Below, in pieces: positions 1 through 7,940 of a DNA stretch of 10,612 bases (position 1 is the first letter of the stretch; each line of letters starts with the position of its first letter). The stretch covers positions 1 to 10,612 of the forward strand of contig URET01000040.1 of the NCBI GenBank assembly GCA_900546875.1, given 5' to 3'. The notes beneath the pieces are model-generated. The model did not search any database. It saw nothing but the letters and a program-made list of their open reading frames with translations, and was not told the DNA's origin. The translations under genes and the position numbers were made by a program. The DNA comes from an uncultured Eubacteriales bacterium (GTDB lineage: Bacteria; Bacillota; Clostridia; Christensenellales; CAG-314).

Positions 1-192
1 CTTATAAGTTTTCATTATGCTTGAAGCACCGTATACATAAACGCTCGGTCTATGCGGTAACCCGTTTTTTCGTTCCGTGCGCAAACGCCGTGCGCCCTTA
101 TAAGTTTTCATTATGCTTGAAGCACCGTATACATAAACGCTCGGTCTATGCAAAACCCCGTTTTTTCGTTCCGTGCGCAAACGCCGTGCGCC
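1..192. repeat. Tandem direct repeat, two copies of 96 bp
   Basis: Copy 1 spans 1-96 and copy 2 spans 97-192. By eye they differ at four positions, all in the short patch 56-60 versus 152-156. Each copy begins with the palindrome CTTATAAG and ends with a small hairpin (GCGCA, 7-nt loop, TGCGC). Because 96 is a multiple of three, a reading frame runs through both copies from 21 to 305 and encodes a repeated peptide (HRIHKRSVYA...FFVPCANAVR). That frame has no convincing ribosome binding site and continues into the mgtE promoter, so I read this as a non-coding repeat. The array touches the window edge, so more copies may lie to the left. Confidence 0.9.
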
Positions 193-203
193 TGAAAAAA
201 AAC

Positions 204-232
204 TTGCATTTTATCCGGAAATGTGGTATGCT
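204..232 (+). promoter_or_regulatory. Sigma-A-type promoter for mgtE
   Basis: TTGCAT (204-209) and TATGCT (227-232) are separated by 17 bp, and TG at 224-225 makes an extended -10. Predicted transcription start is near 239, giving a leader of about 180 nt before mgtE. The -35 begins 12 bp after the second 96-bp repeat. I looked for an M-box magnesium riboswitch in the leader and did not recognise its conserved core. Confidence 0.65.
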
Positions 233-276
233 TCATATATGCTTTGAAAAAGCAAATACTTTACGGAGGGAAAAAA

Positions 277-360
277 GTGGATACTTGCGGCCGAAGTACG
301 AATAAAATATCCGATTTTTGTTTCAAGCCCATTTTTTGCGCTCCGTTTTTCTGCGCTTGA
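277..360 (+). CDS. Possible 27-aa leader peptide upstream of mgtE
   Basis: A GTG codon at 277 follows a strong Shine-Dalgarno sequence (GGAGGG at 265-270, 6-nt spacer) and opens a 27-codon frame ending in TGA at 358-360. The peptide has four cysteines (residues 4, 15, 21, 26) and a hydrophobic, aromatic end, KPIFCAPFFCA. It lies wholly inside the predicted mgtE leader, 59 nt before the mgtE start. It is not a homologue of anything I recognise. The support is the position and the ribosome binding site only; a regulatory leader peptide is an inference. It could equally be chance, because short frames with an SD-like sequence occur at random. Confidence 0.35.
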   Translation: MDTCGRSTNKISDFCFKPIFCAPFFCA

Positions 361-419
361 TAAGGCTTCGACATATCGGTATTCGAATTTCATTGCTGCT
401 TCCACCTTAAGGAGGCAAA

Positions 420-1769
420 ATGGAAATCAAAAAGCTTTTGGAATCTTTAACGGAGCTTTCGGACAAAAAAAATCTGTCCGCGATCAAATCCCTGTTATCT
501 CAGGAAAATCAGAAAGATATTGCAGAATGCATGGAACAGTTGCCCGCCGATAAAATTGCGGTGGTTTTTCGCATGCTCTCTAAAGACGTCGCTGCCGACG
601 TCTTTTCCGAATTGTCGCCCGAAGCTCAGGAAATTATCATCCACTCGGTCACCGACTCTGAACTTACCGCCATTATCGGCGACTTGTGGCTGGATGACGC
701 CGTTGACCTTGTGGAAGAAATGCCCGCGGGCGTGGTCAAAAGAATTCTGAAAAACGCACCCCCCGAGACACGTGCGCTTATAAACAGATTCCTCAATTAC
801 CCGGAAGACTCCGCCGGCTCCATTATGACGGCGGAATTCGTGGATCTGAAACAACATATGAGCGTCAGCGACGCCATCGCCCGTCTGCGTACCAAAGGTA
901 AAGACAGCCGCTCCGTTTACACTTGTTACGTCGTAAGCGAGAGCCGCCGTCTGGAGGGAGTCATAACTCTACGCGAACTGCTCTTCGCCCCCGACAACGA
1001 ACTCGTGGGACAATTGATGAATAAGGATGTCATCACGGTCCGAACCGCTCAGGACAAGGAAATCGCCGCAAAAACCATGATGAAATACGATCTCATCACC
1101 CTGCCCGTCGTGGACACCGAAAACAGACTCGTCGGGATCATCACCTCGGACGACGTGATGGACGTAATCGAAGAGGAAGCCACCGAGGACTTCGAAAAAA
1201 TGGCGGCAATGCAGCCCTCGGAAAAACCCTACCTCAAAACCAACGTGTTCGCCCTGGCAAGAAAACGTATCGGCTGGCTGCTCATTCTCATGATATCAGG
1301 CATGATAACAGGCGGTATACTCGGTAAATTCGAAGCAGCCTTCTCCGCCCTTCCCCTTTTAGTGACTTTTATCCCTATGATAACAGACACCGGAGGTAAT
1401 TCCGGCAGCCAAAGCTCCACCCTCATCATCCGCGGTATGGCGGTAGGAGAGATAACCCCTCGCGACCTGCCGAAAGTGCTCTGGAAAGAACTGAGAGTAA
1501 GCCTTATCGTGGGAATAGTCCTGAGCGCAGTCAACTACGTGCGCCTTATCATCACCTACCCCGGCAACGAAGGAATCGCGCTCACCGTCGCACTGGCAAT
1601 GCTTGCCACTGTTGTGCTTGCCAAAACGGCAGGCGGCGTGCTCCCCATTGCGGCCAAGCTCCTTCACGCCGACCCCGCAATCATGGCCGCCCCTCTCATT
1701 ACCACCATCGTGGACGCTGTTTCACTGGTGTGCTATTTTCTCATTGCACAGGCGCTGCTCCCCATTTAA
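420..1769 (+). CDS. mgtE: Magnesium transporter MgtE
   Basis: A 449-residue MgtE/SLC41-family Mg2+ channel of the cytoplasmic membrane, full length for the family. Residues 1-130 are the helical N domain, about 131-255 two CBS domains (the second around LITLPVVDTENRLVGIITSDD), 256-280 the connecting plug helix, and 281-449 the five-helix membrane domain. The signature TDTGGNSGSQSS is at 322-333. Asp432, in ITTIVDAVSLV of the last helix, matches the Mg2+-selecting Asp432 of Thermus thermophilus MgtE. In this family the N and CBS domains bind Mg2+ and close the pore when cytosolic Mg2+ is high. The ATG has a strong ribosome binding site (AAGGAGG, about 409-415). The gene appears monocistronic, between the promoter at 204-232 and the terminator at 1800-1826. 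No defect is seen. Confidence 0.97.
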   Translation: MEIKKLLESLTELSDKKNLSAIKSLLSQENQKDIAECMEQLPADKIAVVFRMLSKDVAADVFSELSPEAQEIIIHSVTDSELTAIIGDLWLDDAVDLVEEMPAGVVKRILKNAPPETRALINRFLNYPEDSAGSIMTAEFVDLKQHMSVSDAIARLRTKGKDSRSVYTCYVVSESRRLEGVITLRELLFAPDNELVGQLMNKDVITVRTAQDKEIAAKTMMKYDLITLPVVDTENRLVGIITSDDVMDVIEEEATEDFEKMAAMQPSEKPYLKTNVFALARKRIGWLLILMISGMITGGILGKFEAAFSALPLLVTFIPMITDTGGNSGSQSSTLIIRGMAVGEITPRDLPKVLWKELRVSLIVGIVLSAVNYVRLIITYPGNEGIALTVALAMLATVVLAKTAGGVLPIAAKLLHADPAIMAAPLITTIVDAVSLVCYFLIAQALLPI

Positions 1770-1799
1770 CTGCAAAACCGACTGCATGACCCGATAAAA

Positions 1800-1826
1800 A
1801 ACGAGACGGATCTCCTCCGTCTCGTT
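1800..1826. terminator. Bidirectional rho-independent terminator
   Basis: ACGAGACGGA (1801-1810) pairs perfectly with TCCGTCTCGT (1816-1825) around a 5-nt loop, and A1800-T1826 adds a pair. On the plus strand the stem is followed by a weak T-rich run; on the minus strand by six T (1801-1796). It lies 31 bp after the mgtE stop and can end mgtE and, about 165 bp beyond its stop, the convergent nuclease operon. The rest of 1827-1991 holds only two copies of TTTATGCCTTT and a short 6-bp stem at 1978-1996 overlapping the ATPase stop codon. Confidence 0.85.
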
Positions 1827-1991
1827 ATCTTTATGCCTTTAAATTTATGCCTTTGAAGCTTTCGTTTGCACGCATGCCTCCGGACTCCGAAAAACTCCCG
1901 TTTTCACGCCGTTTTATAAGCGCGCTCCTTCCCTTCCGTGCCTGAACGACCCGGAATGCTGCTTTCCCTGCTTACAGCCTGAACCGATATT

Positions 1992-4397
1992 TCAGGTCAC
2001 CTCCCTGTAACAGGTAAGATAAATCACCTGCGTTTTTTCCGAAAGCTTTTTCAGCAACGCGGATATTTTATCGAATCTCCTTTCGTCGAGATTATTCAGA
2101 CTGTCGTCTATAACTATAAAAGGCAGCATGTCACCGTACATGCTCTGCATCAGGCTGAGTCTTAATCCGAAATACATCAGTTCTTTTGTGCCCGTACTGA
2201 AGTATTCTATATCCCGGCTCATTCCGAGTTGGGCAAGTCTGATTTTAAAGTCGGCGTCTACTGTGACGTCGGGATAGTCCGTTTCGCCGGTCTCGGCGAG
2301 AAAATCCCTGAAATTCTTCCTCACGCCGGGAAGATAATTGCCCGAAAGCGTTTCGTTGGCTTTCTTCAGACATTCCATGGTGAGCCGGATAAGTCCGAGT
2401 TTCTTTTCTCCTTCTTCTATGGAGTTTCTCAGTTTTTCGGCTTTTTCCTCTGCAACAGCCAAGTCACCGCCGCGTTTTTTCGCTTCGTTTATCAGCGTTC
2501 TTATTTCTGACGCCTTCCTCACAAGTTCCGTCCTCTCCTTTAACAGCGCTTGTTTCCTTTCCTCCGGTTCGCCCGGCTGTATCGCCTTCTCTCTCTCTTC
2601 CTCCCGCGTTTCCGACATCAGCTCTTCGTAACGGCGCTTTATCTCCGAAAGAACTTCGCCGCCCTCCGCATTTTCCCGTATCACGCCGGAAGCAGTAGCT
2701 ATCTTCCGGGAAAGCTGCATTTTACGTTCCGTAAGTTGATCCCGTTCTTCTGCAAGCCGGTTGAGCCTCTCCTCAGAAAAGCTCTCCGCCATCTCTACCT
2801 TTTCCATAACTTCCGGAGTAAAGCCCGAAAGCCTTTCTTCAGCCTTCCGGACATCCTCCTTCAGCATCTTTAACATTTCCATGTTATTCACCGCTGCCGT
2901 CACGCTCTCGTTCACACTCCCCGTAAGCTCCACTCCGTATTCTCCGAGAAAAAACCTTATCTTCTCCCTCTCCTTCTCAAGCTCCTCCTCGTGCCTCCGG
3001 GCTATAAGACCTGCCGTCTCCGCTACACTGTCGCAATTCCTTCCGAGATCCTCGACGTTCGCGCACTCCCCGATATACGCCGCCTTCTTCCTTATTGCCA
3101 GAGACCCAAATACAAACGTGACTATGACCAGCACTGCAAGTACGGCAATCATCGCCGTTTCTTCCGTGAGCGAGGGGACAATGAGCATGGTTATCCCCGC
3201 CGCCGCCGACACGCAAGCAAATACTATAAACAACACCATCATCACCGACGACGGCTTCTCCGGCTTCTTCAGCCCTTCCTTCTGGATACGCGCCGACTCC
3301 GCCATCGACCTCGCCTGCGTTATTTTCTCGTTGAGCTCGTTTTCACGGTCGGTATATTCCTTCGTCTTTACAAAAAACGCGTCGTCGGGCATTTTAAGAA
3401 ACCGGGAAGCATACGTTTCCGCCTTCTTTTTCTTCTCCTCGACTTCCTCGGTATAAAACCGGTATTCTTTGGCGATCCCTCTGTATGAACGCTTCCTTTC
3501 CTCTGCGGCGTACTCTTCCTTTACCCTCGCTTCCTCTTTCTCCGTCACAGCCAGCTCGCTTTCATCCGCTTCCTTGCCGATCTTCAGCGCCTTTATTTCT
3601 TCATGCTTCTTTTCCGCCGCCTCCAAAGCCGCCCTGACTTCACGCAGTTCTTTCTGCTTTTTTTCCGTTACGGCGTCTTTTTCCGCCTGAGTTATCTCCG
3701 TTTCACACGCCTTCAGCCTTTCTTCAAGCTTTTCCGACAAAAGCGTATTTTCTTCTATCCCGCGCATCTCTGCCCTTGCCTCTTCCTCCTCACGACAAGC
3801 CGATGCATATTCTTTTTTCAGCCTTCCGAGCTCTCCTCTGTCGCCCGTTTTATAAAGAAAAGCCCTCTCCTTGTCTAACCGCGCAAGCGCCTCCTCATAC
3901 CTCGCTTCGTCGGAAGAAGTAAGAGTCTCGGTGAGCCTGCGCGAAATGTCGTCGGAATATAAGCCCTCCGTACCGCCCTGCGGCATGTATATGCACCGCA
4001 TAAAAGCGTTCCGGTCCACCTTGAAAAGCTCCTCCCCCGCTTCGCCGAGGACATCGGTCTCCTTTCCCGTCTTTTCGTCGTATACTTTTATTACGTCTCC
4101 GTTTCCCGAAGCCTTCCCGAAAGAACGCTCTATCCTGTACGTCTCTCCGTTATATTCAAAAGTCAGCCACCCGCCGAACATGTCGCTGCCCCACGGTCTG
4201 TACCTCAGACGCGGATTTTCCTTAAGATCACGGCTTCTCGTATCGGGCAGCCCGTAAAACATCGCGCATACAAAATCCGCAAGCGTGGTCTTGCCGAAGC
4301 CGTTCGGCTGCTTTATGACATTTATGCCGTCGGTAAACTCATAATCGAAATCCCTGAGCTTCCCGAAAGCTTCAACATGTAATTTAGTCAGTTTCAT
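1992..4397 (-). CDS. YhaN-like (SbcC/Rad50-related) AAA ATPase with membrane hairpin
   Basis: An 801-residue split-head ATPase, the probable motor partner of the upstream nuclease in an SbcCD-like DNA end-processing complex. The N-terminal head has a P-loop, QPNGFGKTT (30-38), and a Q-loop region near MPQGG (138-142). Long charged coiled coils cover about 190-330 and 505-680. The C-terminal head has an ABC-signature-like STGTKE (734-739) and Walker B FIVIDDSLNNLD, with Asp764-Asp765. Two hydrophobic helices at about 385-408 and 415-435 sit where SbcC/Rad50 carry the CxxC zinc hook; no CxxC is present. That arrangement is typical of YhaN proteins and suggests membrane tethering. The first P-loop glycine is Gln30. 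The ATG follows AAGGAG with a 5-nt spacer, 46 bp after the nuclease gene. Family call is firm; substrate unknown. Confidence 0.9.
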   Translation of the reverse strand: MKLTKLHVEAFGKLRDFDYEFTDGINVIKQPNGFGKTTLADFVCAMFYGLPDTRSRDLKENPRLRYRPWGSDMFGGWLTFEYNGETYRIERSFGKASGNGDVIKVYDEKTGKETDVLGEAGEELFKVDRNAFMRCIYMPQGGTEGLYSDDISRRLTETLTSSDEARYEEALARLDKERAFLYKTGDRGELGRLKKEYASACREEEEARAEMRGIEENTLLSEKLEERLKACETEITQAEKDAVTEKKQKELREVRAALEAAEKKHEEIKALKIGKEADESELAVTEKEEARVKEEYAAEERKRSYRGIAKEYRFYTEEVEEKKKKAETYASRFLKMPDDAFFVKTKEYTDRENELNEKITQARSMAESARIQKEGLKKPEKPSSVMMVLFIVFACVSAAAGITMLIVPSLTEETAMIAVLAVLVIVTFVFGSLAIRKKAAYIGECANVEDLGRNCDSVAETAGLIARRHEEELEKEREKIRFFLGEYGVELTGSVNESVTAAVNNMEMLKMLKEDVRKAEERLSGFTPEVMEKVEMAESFSEERLNRLAEERDQLTERKMQLSRKIATASGVIRENAEGGEVLSEIKRRYEELMSETREEEREKAIQPGEPEERKQALLKERTELVRKASEIRTLINEAKKRGGDLAVAEEKAEKLRNSIEEGEKKLGLIRLTMECLKKANETLSGNYLPGVRKNFRDFLAETGETDYPDVTVDADFKIRLAQLGMSRDIEYFSTGTKELMYFGLRLSLMQSMYGDMLPFIVIDDSLNNLDERRFDKISALLKKLSEKTQVIYLTCYREVT

Positions 4398-4443
4398 CTC
4401 TTCTCCTTGACTGCTTCATTCATTTTGCATACCGGCAGTGACT

Positions 4444-5490
4444 TCAGTCTTTTTCCCCCTTCAATGCCCTTACTCCCATCCTCAGGATCTCCGATCGCTC
4501 CTCTTCCGTCAAGGAAAGCGCCGCAACCTGCTTCCTGAACTCTGCAAGCAAAGATATCTCCGACGCCTCGGGTCTGAATAAAGCCGCGTTGCGTATTATC
4601 AGACGGTGCGCAAGTCCTTCCTGCTCTCCCCTCTTTTCAAAAAATGAATAATCCGTGTCGGTTTCTCCCGTGACGCCGCGAAGCGTTATACGCACTATAT
4701 CCCGGGAAGTCTTGCTTTCGCACAGCAGCGTCTTTATCTTGAGATAAACGTCGCCTCTTTCCGCTCCGCTTACGTCCACCTCAAGATCATACAGCCTTCG
4801 CTTGCAAAAAGGTACAAAACGATGGGTCAAAACGCCTCCTTCCACCTCTATCTCAACGTACCCTTTCTCACCCGTTTCGTCAAAGCCCCTTCCCTCCGGA
4901 GTACCGCTCATGCACCATACTCCTCTTCCGAGTTTACCGGAAGAATAGGAGTGGTAGTGCCCCAGAGCCAGATAGTCCACGTTCAGCGCGGCAAACCGAT
5001 CGAGATCGATCCCTCCGCGCCGCCCGCCGCTCACAGGCACCCCGTGCGCCGCTACTATATTTATGCGCGACTTCTCAAACGCACCCAGCTCATATTGTAT
5101 CTCTTCCATGTTCTCCGCCCCGTATACGGTGACGCCCTCGGAAAGCTCTGTCTTATCCGGCCACCTGCCGAATACCTTGACGTTGCCGGGCAACGAATTT
5201 ATAAAACTGTGAGGTATTCCCTCGTCGTGATTTCCCGAAATGAGTATGAACTTCAGCTCCGCCGCCGACATAAACAACGAACGTACCTCTTCCCTGAGCG
5301 TTATGGAAGGATACGCGCCGTCAAAAAGATCCCCGGCTATTATCACCGCTTCCGCCTTCTCGCTCAGCGCACGGGAAATAATTGCGGAAAAGGTAAGCAA
5401 CAGTTCCTCTCGCCTTTCCTTTGCCTCCGCTTCGGAAAAAACAAGCATCTTGCTTCCAAGATGCAGATCAGCAGTATGAAAAATCTTCAT
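4444..5490 (-). CDS. YhaO-like (SbcD/Mre11-related) metallophosphatase DNA exonuclease
   Basis: A 348-residue calcineurin-like metallophosphatase of the SbcD/YhaO type, expected to cut DNA using two metal ions, usually Mn2+. The metal-binding motifs are complete and in order: DLH (Asp8, His10), GDLFD (Asp54), GNHDE (Asn87, His88, Asp89), AAHG (His149) and GHYH (His178, His180). A C-terminal region of about 130 residues follows, the likely cap and ATPase-binding part. I chose the ATG at 5490 over the GTG at 5499 because AAGGAG lies 8 nt before it and it makes an ATGA overlap with the HAD stop codon, which implies translational coupling. The ATPase partner follows 46 bp downstream. The pairing strongly supports a two-subunit complex; roles in repair or replication-fork processing are inferred from the family. 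Confidence 0.9.
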   Translation of the reverse strand: MKIFHTADLHLGSKMLVFSEAEAKERREELLLTFSAIISRALSEKAEAVIIAGDLFDGAYPSITLREEVRSLFMSAAELKFILISGNHDEGIPHSFINSLPGNVKVFGRWPDKTELSEGVTVYGAENMEEIQYELGAFEKSRINIVAAHGVPVSGGRRGGIDLDRFAALNVDYLALGHYHSYSSGKLGRGVWCMSGTPEGRGFDETGEKGYVEIEVEGGVLTHRFVPFCKRRLYDLEVDVSGAERGDVYLKIKTLLCESKTSRDIVRITLRGVTGETDTDYSFFEKRGEQEGLAHRLIIRNAALFRPEASEISLLAEFRKQVAALSLTEEERSEILRMGVRALKGEKD

Positions 5491-6314
5491 TCCGTCCACT
5501 CCTTATCGGTTATGATATGCCCGACGGCATCTTCGTCGCATGAGTACAGACATACCGCACCCGCTCCTTCCTTGCACACCCTCGAAGCATTCCTGACGGC
5601 AACCCCCAGTCCGGCTGCTCTGAGCATGGGAACGTCTATCGCCGAATCCCCCACAGCTATAACTTCCCTCCTGTCAAGACCGTATTTCCCGGCAAGAAAC
5701 TCCACAGCCTTGCCTTTTGTGCTTTTGTCGTCCACGATCTCCATGAAATGATTGCTGCTCCCCGATACATTGACCCCTTCGGGCAACCCTGCCCCTATGG
5801 AAGCGCTCAGTTTTCCGAGAGCCTCCGGATCGTCGATAACAAGAATTTTCTGCACCCCGCCGCTCTTGCCTTTCAGCCACTCGGGCACGTTGCTTTTCAC
5901 CTCCACAGGACATCCGGAACTCTTTTCGTATAAAAGACGCCTTTCACAGTCGAAATTGCATACAAGTATATCGTCGGCAAAAACTATGTAAAATACCTCC
6001 CTCTCTTCTAAAAGTGACAGACACTTCAAAGCCTTCGATATCTCCATCTCCATGCGCGTCAGTATATTGTCGCTTTCGTCGGCGACCACCGCGCCGTGAC
6101 ACGCCGCCACCATGCCTTCGATACCGTTGAGCCGCATCATCAGCCTCGTCGAAGGCAGTGCCCTGCCGCTGCATACGACAAATATGCCCCCCTCTTCCCT
6201 GTACCGCTCCGTCGCCTCCTTCACCTTCAACGACACAGTGGAGTCAAAACGCGCCAATGTGTTGTCAAAATCGGCTATTAGCATTTTATACCCCTTCTTC
6301 AAAAGCTCAACCAT
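5487..6314 (-). CDS. Cof-type HAD-superfamily phosphatase
   Basis: A 275-residue haloacid-dehalogenase-like hydrolase of the Cof/IIB class. The motifs are DFDNTL (nucleophile Asp15, Asp17), VVCSGR (Ser49), the STKGKA lysine (Lys202) and GDSAID (Asp223, Asp227). The FMEIVDDKSTKGKAVEFL stretch is typical of Cof proteins, which dephosphorylate sugar phosphates, FMN, PLP or similar small molecules. The substrate cannot be told from sequence. The frame is open back to 6398, but that start lies inside the promoter, so translation must begin later. ATG 6314 has AAGGGG with a 6-nt spacer; ATG 6284 has the same arrangement and is a real alternative. This is the first gene of the operon, and its stop overlaps the nuclease start (ATGA). 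Asn replaces the usual Gly in DxDGT, and Ile replaces the usual Asn of GDxxND. Confidence 0.85.
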   Translation of the reverse strand: MVELLKKGYKMLIADFDNTLARFDSTVSLKVKEATERYREEGGIFVVCSGRALPSTRLMMRLNGIEGMVAACHGAVVADESDNILTRMEMEISKALKCLSLLEEREVFYIVFADDILVCNFDCERRLLYEKSSGCPVEVKSNVPEWLKGKSGGVQKILVIDDPEALGKLSASIGAGLPEGVNVSGSSNHFMEIVDDKSTKGKAVEFLAGKYGLDRREVIAVGDSAIDVPMLRAAGLGVAVRNASRVCKEGAGAVCLYSCDEDAVGHIITDKEWTE

Positions 6315-6374
6315 ATCGATCCCCTTTTCCGGCTTTCTTTTCAACAGCGTCCGCCCGACGCTCATAACTTTTTT

Positions 6375-6403
6375 ATTATACCACATCCTCTTTTCCAAGT
6401 CAA
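6375..6403 (-). promoter_or_regulatory. Strong sigma-A promoter of the HAD-nuclease-ATPase operon
   Basis: Read on the minus strand, TTGACT (6403-6398) is followed after 17 bp by a perfect TATAAT (6380-6375), with TG in the extended -10 position. Transcription should start near 6368. The promoter therefore rules out the upstream in-frame ATGs at 6398 and 6386 as starts of the HAD gene. No operator-like palindrome is evident around it. Confidence 0.85.
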
Positions 6404-6773
6404 TACGAATGTTGCCTCCATACTTCCTTCGGTAATTTTATCCTTCCTGAAGCCTTCCCCTCCTCACCGGACCCGCCCGAACCCCCCTTCGCACTTTAAA
6501 AGTACGGTCCCATTCAAGCGAGAAACAGCCGGAGCCCGAAATCCGTTTTCATGCAGTGAATTTCCGGAACATATGACGCTTCTCTTTCACTTTTTAAAAA
6601 GCCGTCGCCTCAGTTTTGCCGTATCAGCCGAAAACCTGCGCTTTCAGTATGCTTCGTCTAAAAACTCGCGCATCGCCCGGAATAACGGAAAACGCCTGCA
6701 GTCTCGGCTTCGGAACCGTCTCCGCGAAGCCCGACGTATTTGCTCGGGAACGACGGTCAGTCCTTAGGAACAC
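6404..6773. other. Intergenic stretch without a convincing gene
   Basis: This is the left part of the spacer between the operon promoter and spoIIR. Frames from 6573 and 6616 are open but lack a good ribosome binding site and resemble no family I know. Visible structure includes a 12-bp palindrome CTTTTTAAAAAG near 6592 and a GC-rich hairpin in which GGCTTCG (6706-6712) pairs with CGAAGCC (6725-6731). It could be extended by a few pairs with a bulge. There is no T-run, so it is not a standard terminator. I do not recognise a known RNA. Confidence 0.5.
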
Positions 6774-6828
6774 GTGTAAAAACCGTACCGGACAAAATCC
6801 TTTGTGTTTTTACACTATCCGACAAAAT
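6774..6828. promoter_or_regulatory. Inverted and direct repeats upstream of spoIIR
   Basis: GTGTAAAAAC (6774-6783) is perfectly inverted as GTTTTTACAC (6806-6815) across a 22-nt spacer. Overlaid on this, the heptamer ACAAAAT occurs twice (6792-6798 and 6822-6828) in similar contexts, CCGGACAAAAT and TCCGACAAAAT. The 30-bp spacing is close to three helical turns. On the minus strand the second copy reads TTTTGTCGGA, one base from the Spo0A box core TGTCGAA. The arrangement could be an operator or a hairpin in a leader. Function is inferred only from symmetry and position 55-109 bp before spoIIR. Confidence 0.4.
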
Positions 6829-6842
6829 GACTTGCTCCGTTT

Positions 6843-6851
6843 GGGAAAAAT
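6843..6851 (+). promoter_or_regulatory. Possible sigma-F -10 element for spoIIR
   Basis: GGGAAAAAT fits the sigma-F -10 pattern GGNRANANT and lies 32 bp before the spoIIR start, leaving room for a short leader with the GGAGG at 6874-6878. In Bacillus subtilis, spoIIR is transcribed by sigma-F in the forespore. The matching -35 is poor (CAAAA at 6823-6827, against GYWTA), so this is a weak call. Confidence 0.25.
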
Positions 6852-6882
6852 CATTTCCGTAATCATTTGATCCGGAGGAAAT

Positions 6883-7419
6883 ATGAAAAAAACAGTTTTT
6901 GCGGTGATCATTGTTTTTACCGTGCTTATAGCCGTTGCCATGCTGCTTCCCGCGCCGCCTGACAAATCAGAATTCGTAAGGATAAGAATAATCGCCAATT
7001 CCGACTCCCCTTTTGATCAGAACGTAAAACTCGCCCTGCGCAACAAACTTATCGACTACCTCGAACCGCTGCTCGAAAACGCCGGAAACAGAGAAGAAGC
7101 GACCGAAATAATCAGTCGCAACAAAAGCGATATCCAAAAATTCTGCGATTCTCTGCTCTCGGGCGCCGCCTCCTACGGCTGCAGCGTGGCCCTCAGAAAC
7201 GAACTCTTCCCCGACCGTACCTACAGTGGAGAAATCTACCCTGCGGGTGAATACGTTTCACTCGTTATAACCTTGGGCAAGGGCGAAGGCGGTAACTGGT
7301 GGTGTGTGGCTTACCCGCCGCTATGCTTTATAAACGGAAGGCCCGATCCCGACTCTCCCGATACCGTCACCTATCGTTCTTTGCTTCTTGAATGGCTGTA
7401 CGAACTTTTAGGAAAATAA
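6883..7419 (+). CDS. spoIIR: Stage II sporulation protein R
   Basis: A 178-residue SpoIIR. In the Bacillus subtilis model the protein is made in the forespore, exported to the intermembrane space, and activates the SpoIIGA protease, which processes pro-sigma-E in the mother cell. An N-terminal hydrophobic segment (about 4-23) serves as signal or anchor. The family motifs follow: RIRIIANSDSPFDQNVK (33-49), the central FPDRTYSGEIYPAGEY, and GNWWCVAYPPLCF (137-149) with Cys141 and Cys148. The ATG has GGAGG with a 4-nt spacer. No sporulation neighbour is present, which is normal for this gene. A damaged second copy of its 3' two-thirds follows 138 bp downstream. This upstream copy is complete and likely the functional one. 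Its last residues (TVTYRSLLLEWLYELLGK) are absent from the second copy. Confidence 0.95.
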   Translation: MKKTVFAVIIVFTVLIAVAMLLPAPPDKSEFVRIRIIANSDSPFDQNVKLALRNKLIDYLEPLLENAGNREEATEIISRNKSDIQKFCDSLLSGAASYGCSVALRNELFPDRTYSGEIYPAGEYVSLVITLGKGEGGNWWCVAYPPLCFINGRPDPDSPDTVTYRSLLLEWLYELLGK

Positions 7420-7440
7420 CGCCGTCATACCAAAGCATCA

Positions 7441-7542
7441 GTATTATAACACGCAATTTCACTACTGCAGTCAGCCTTTTCCGTAAAGACCATTTCCCTT
7501 TCTCCTGTATTATAACACGCAATTTCGCTACTGCAGTCAGCC
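7441..7542. repeat. 36-bp direct repeat, two copies with a 30-bp spacer
   Basis: The copies lie at 7441-7476 and 7507-7542 and differ at one base (A7461 versus G7527). Each contains the palindrome ACTGCAGT. On the minus strand each reads TGTTATAATAC, an extended -10 sequence without a good -35. The 30-bp spacer (7477-7506) is unrelated to the repeat. The pair sits exactly between spoIIR and its truncated copy. No SpoIIR coding similarity is seen here, so this is extra material at the duplication junction. Confidence 0.85.
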
Positions 7543-7556
7543 CTGAAAAAACGGAT

Positions 7557-7928
7557 ATGCCGTACGCCGTCAATTCGACGTTATCATCGGCAAAAAAAGC
7601 TCTTTCTTATTCTGAGTCACCTCTCGAAACAGCCGAAAACAAAAAAGAAGCAACTGAACTAATCAGTCGCAATAAGTGCAATATTCAAGAATTTTGTGAT
7701 TCTGTTCTCTCCGGCGCCGCCTCCTACGGCTGCAGCGTGGCGCTCAGAAACGAACTCTTCCCCGACCGTACCTACAGTGGAGAAATCTATCCTGCGGGTG
7801 AATACGTTTCACTCGTTATAACCTTGGGCAAGGGCGAAGGCGGTAACTGGTGGTGTGTGGCTTACCCGCCGCTATGCTTTATAAACGGAAGGCCCGATCC
7901 CGACTCTCCCGATATCCTCACGGAATGA
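7557..7928 (+). pseudogene. spoIIR: Truncated second copy of spoIIR
   Basis: This region aligns without gaps to spoIIR at a constant offset of 551 bp, covering residues from about 43 to 162. It lacks the membrane segment and the RIRIIANSDS motif, and it ends early as DSPDILTE followed by TGA instead of the last 18 residues. The first in-frame ATG (7557) has no ribosome binding site. By eye, 7713-7914 differs from 7162-7363 at 2 of 202 bases, both silent, whereas 7632-7712 differs from 7081-7161 at 17 of 81, about half of them silent. The farthest upstream part is barely alignable. This looks like an old, diverged copy whose 3' end was recently overwritten by its neighbour. A soluble expressed fragment is possible but unlikely. 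Confidence 0.8.
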
Positions 7929-7940
7929 AAGCTATTTGCA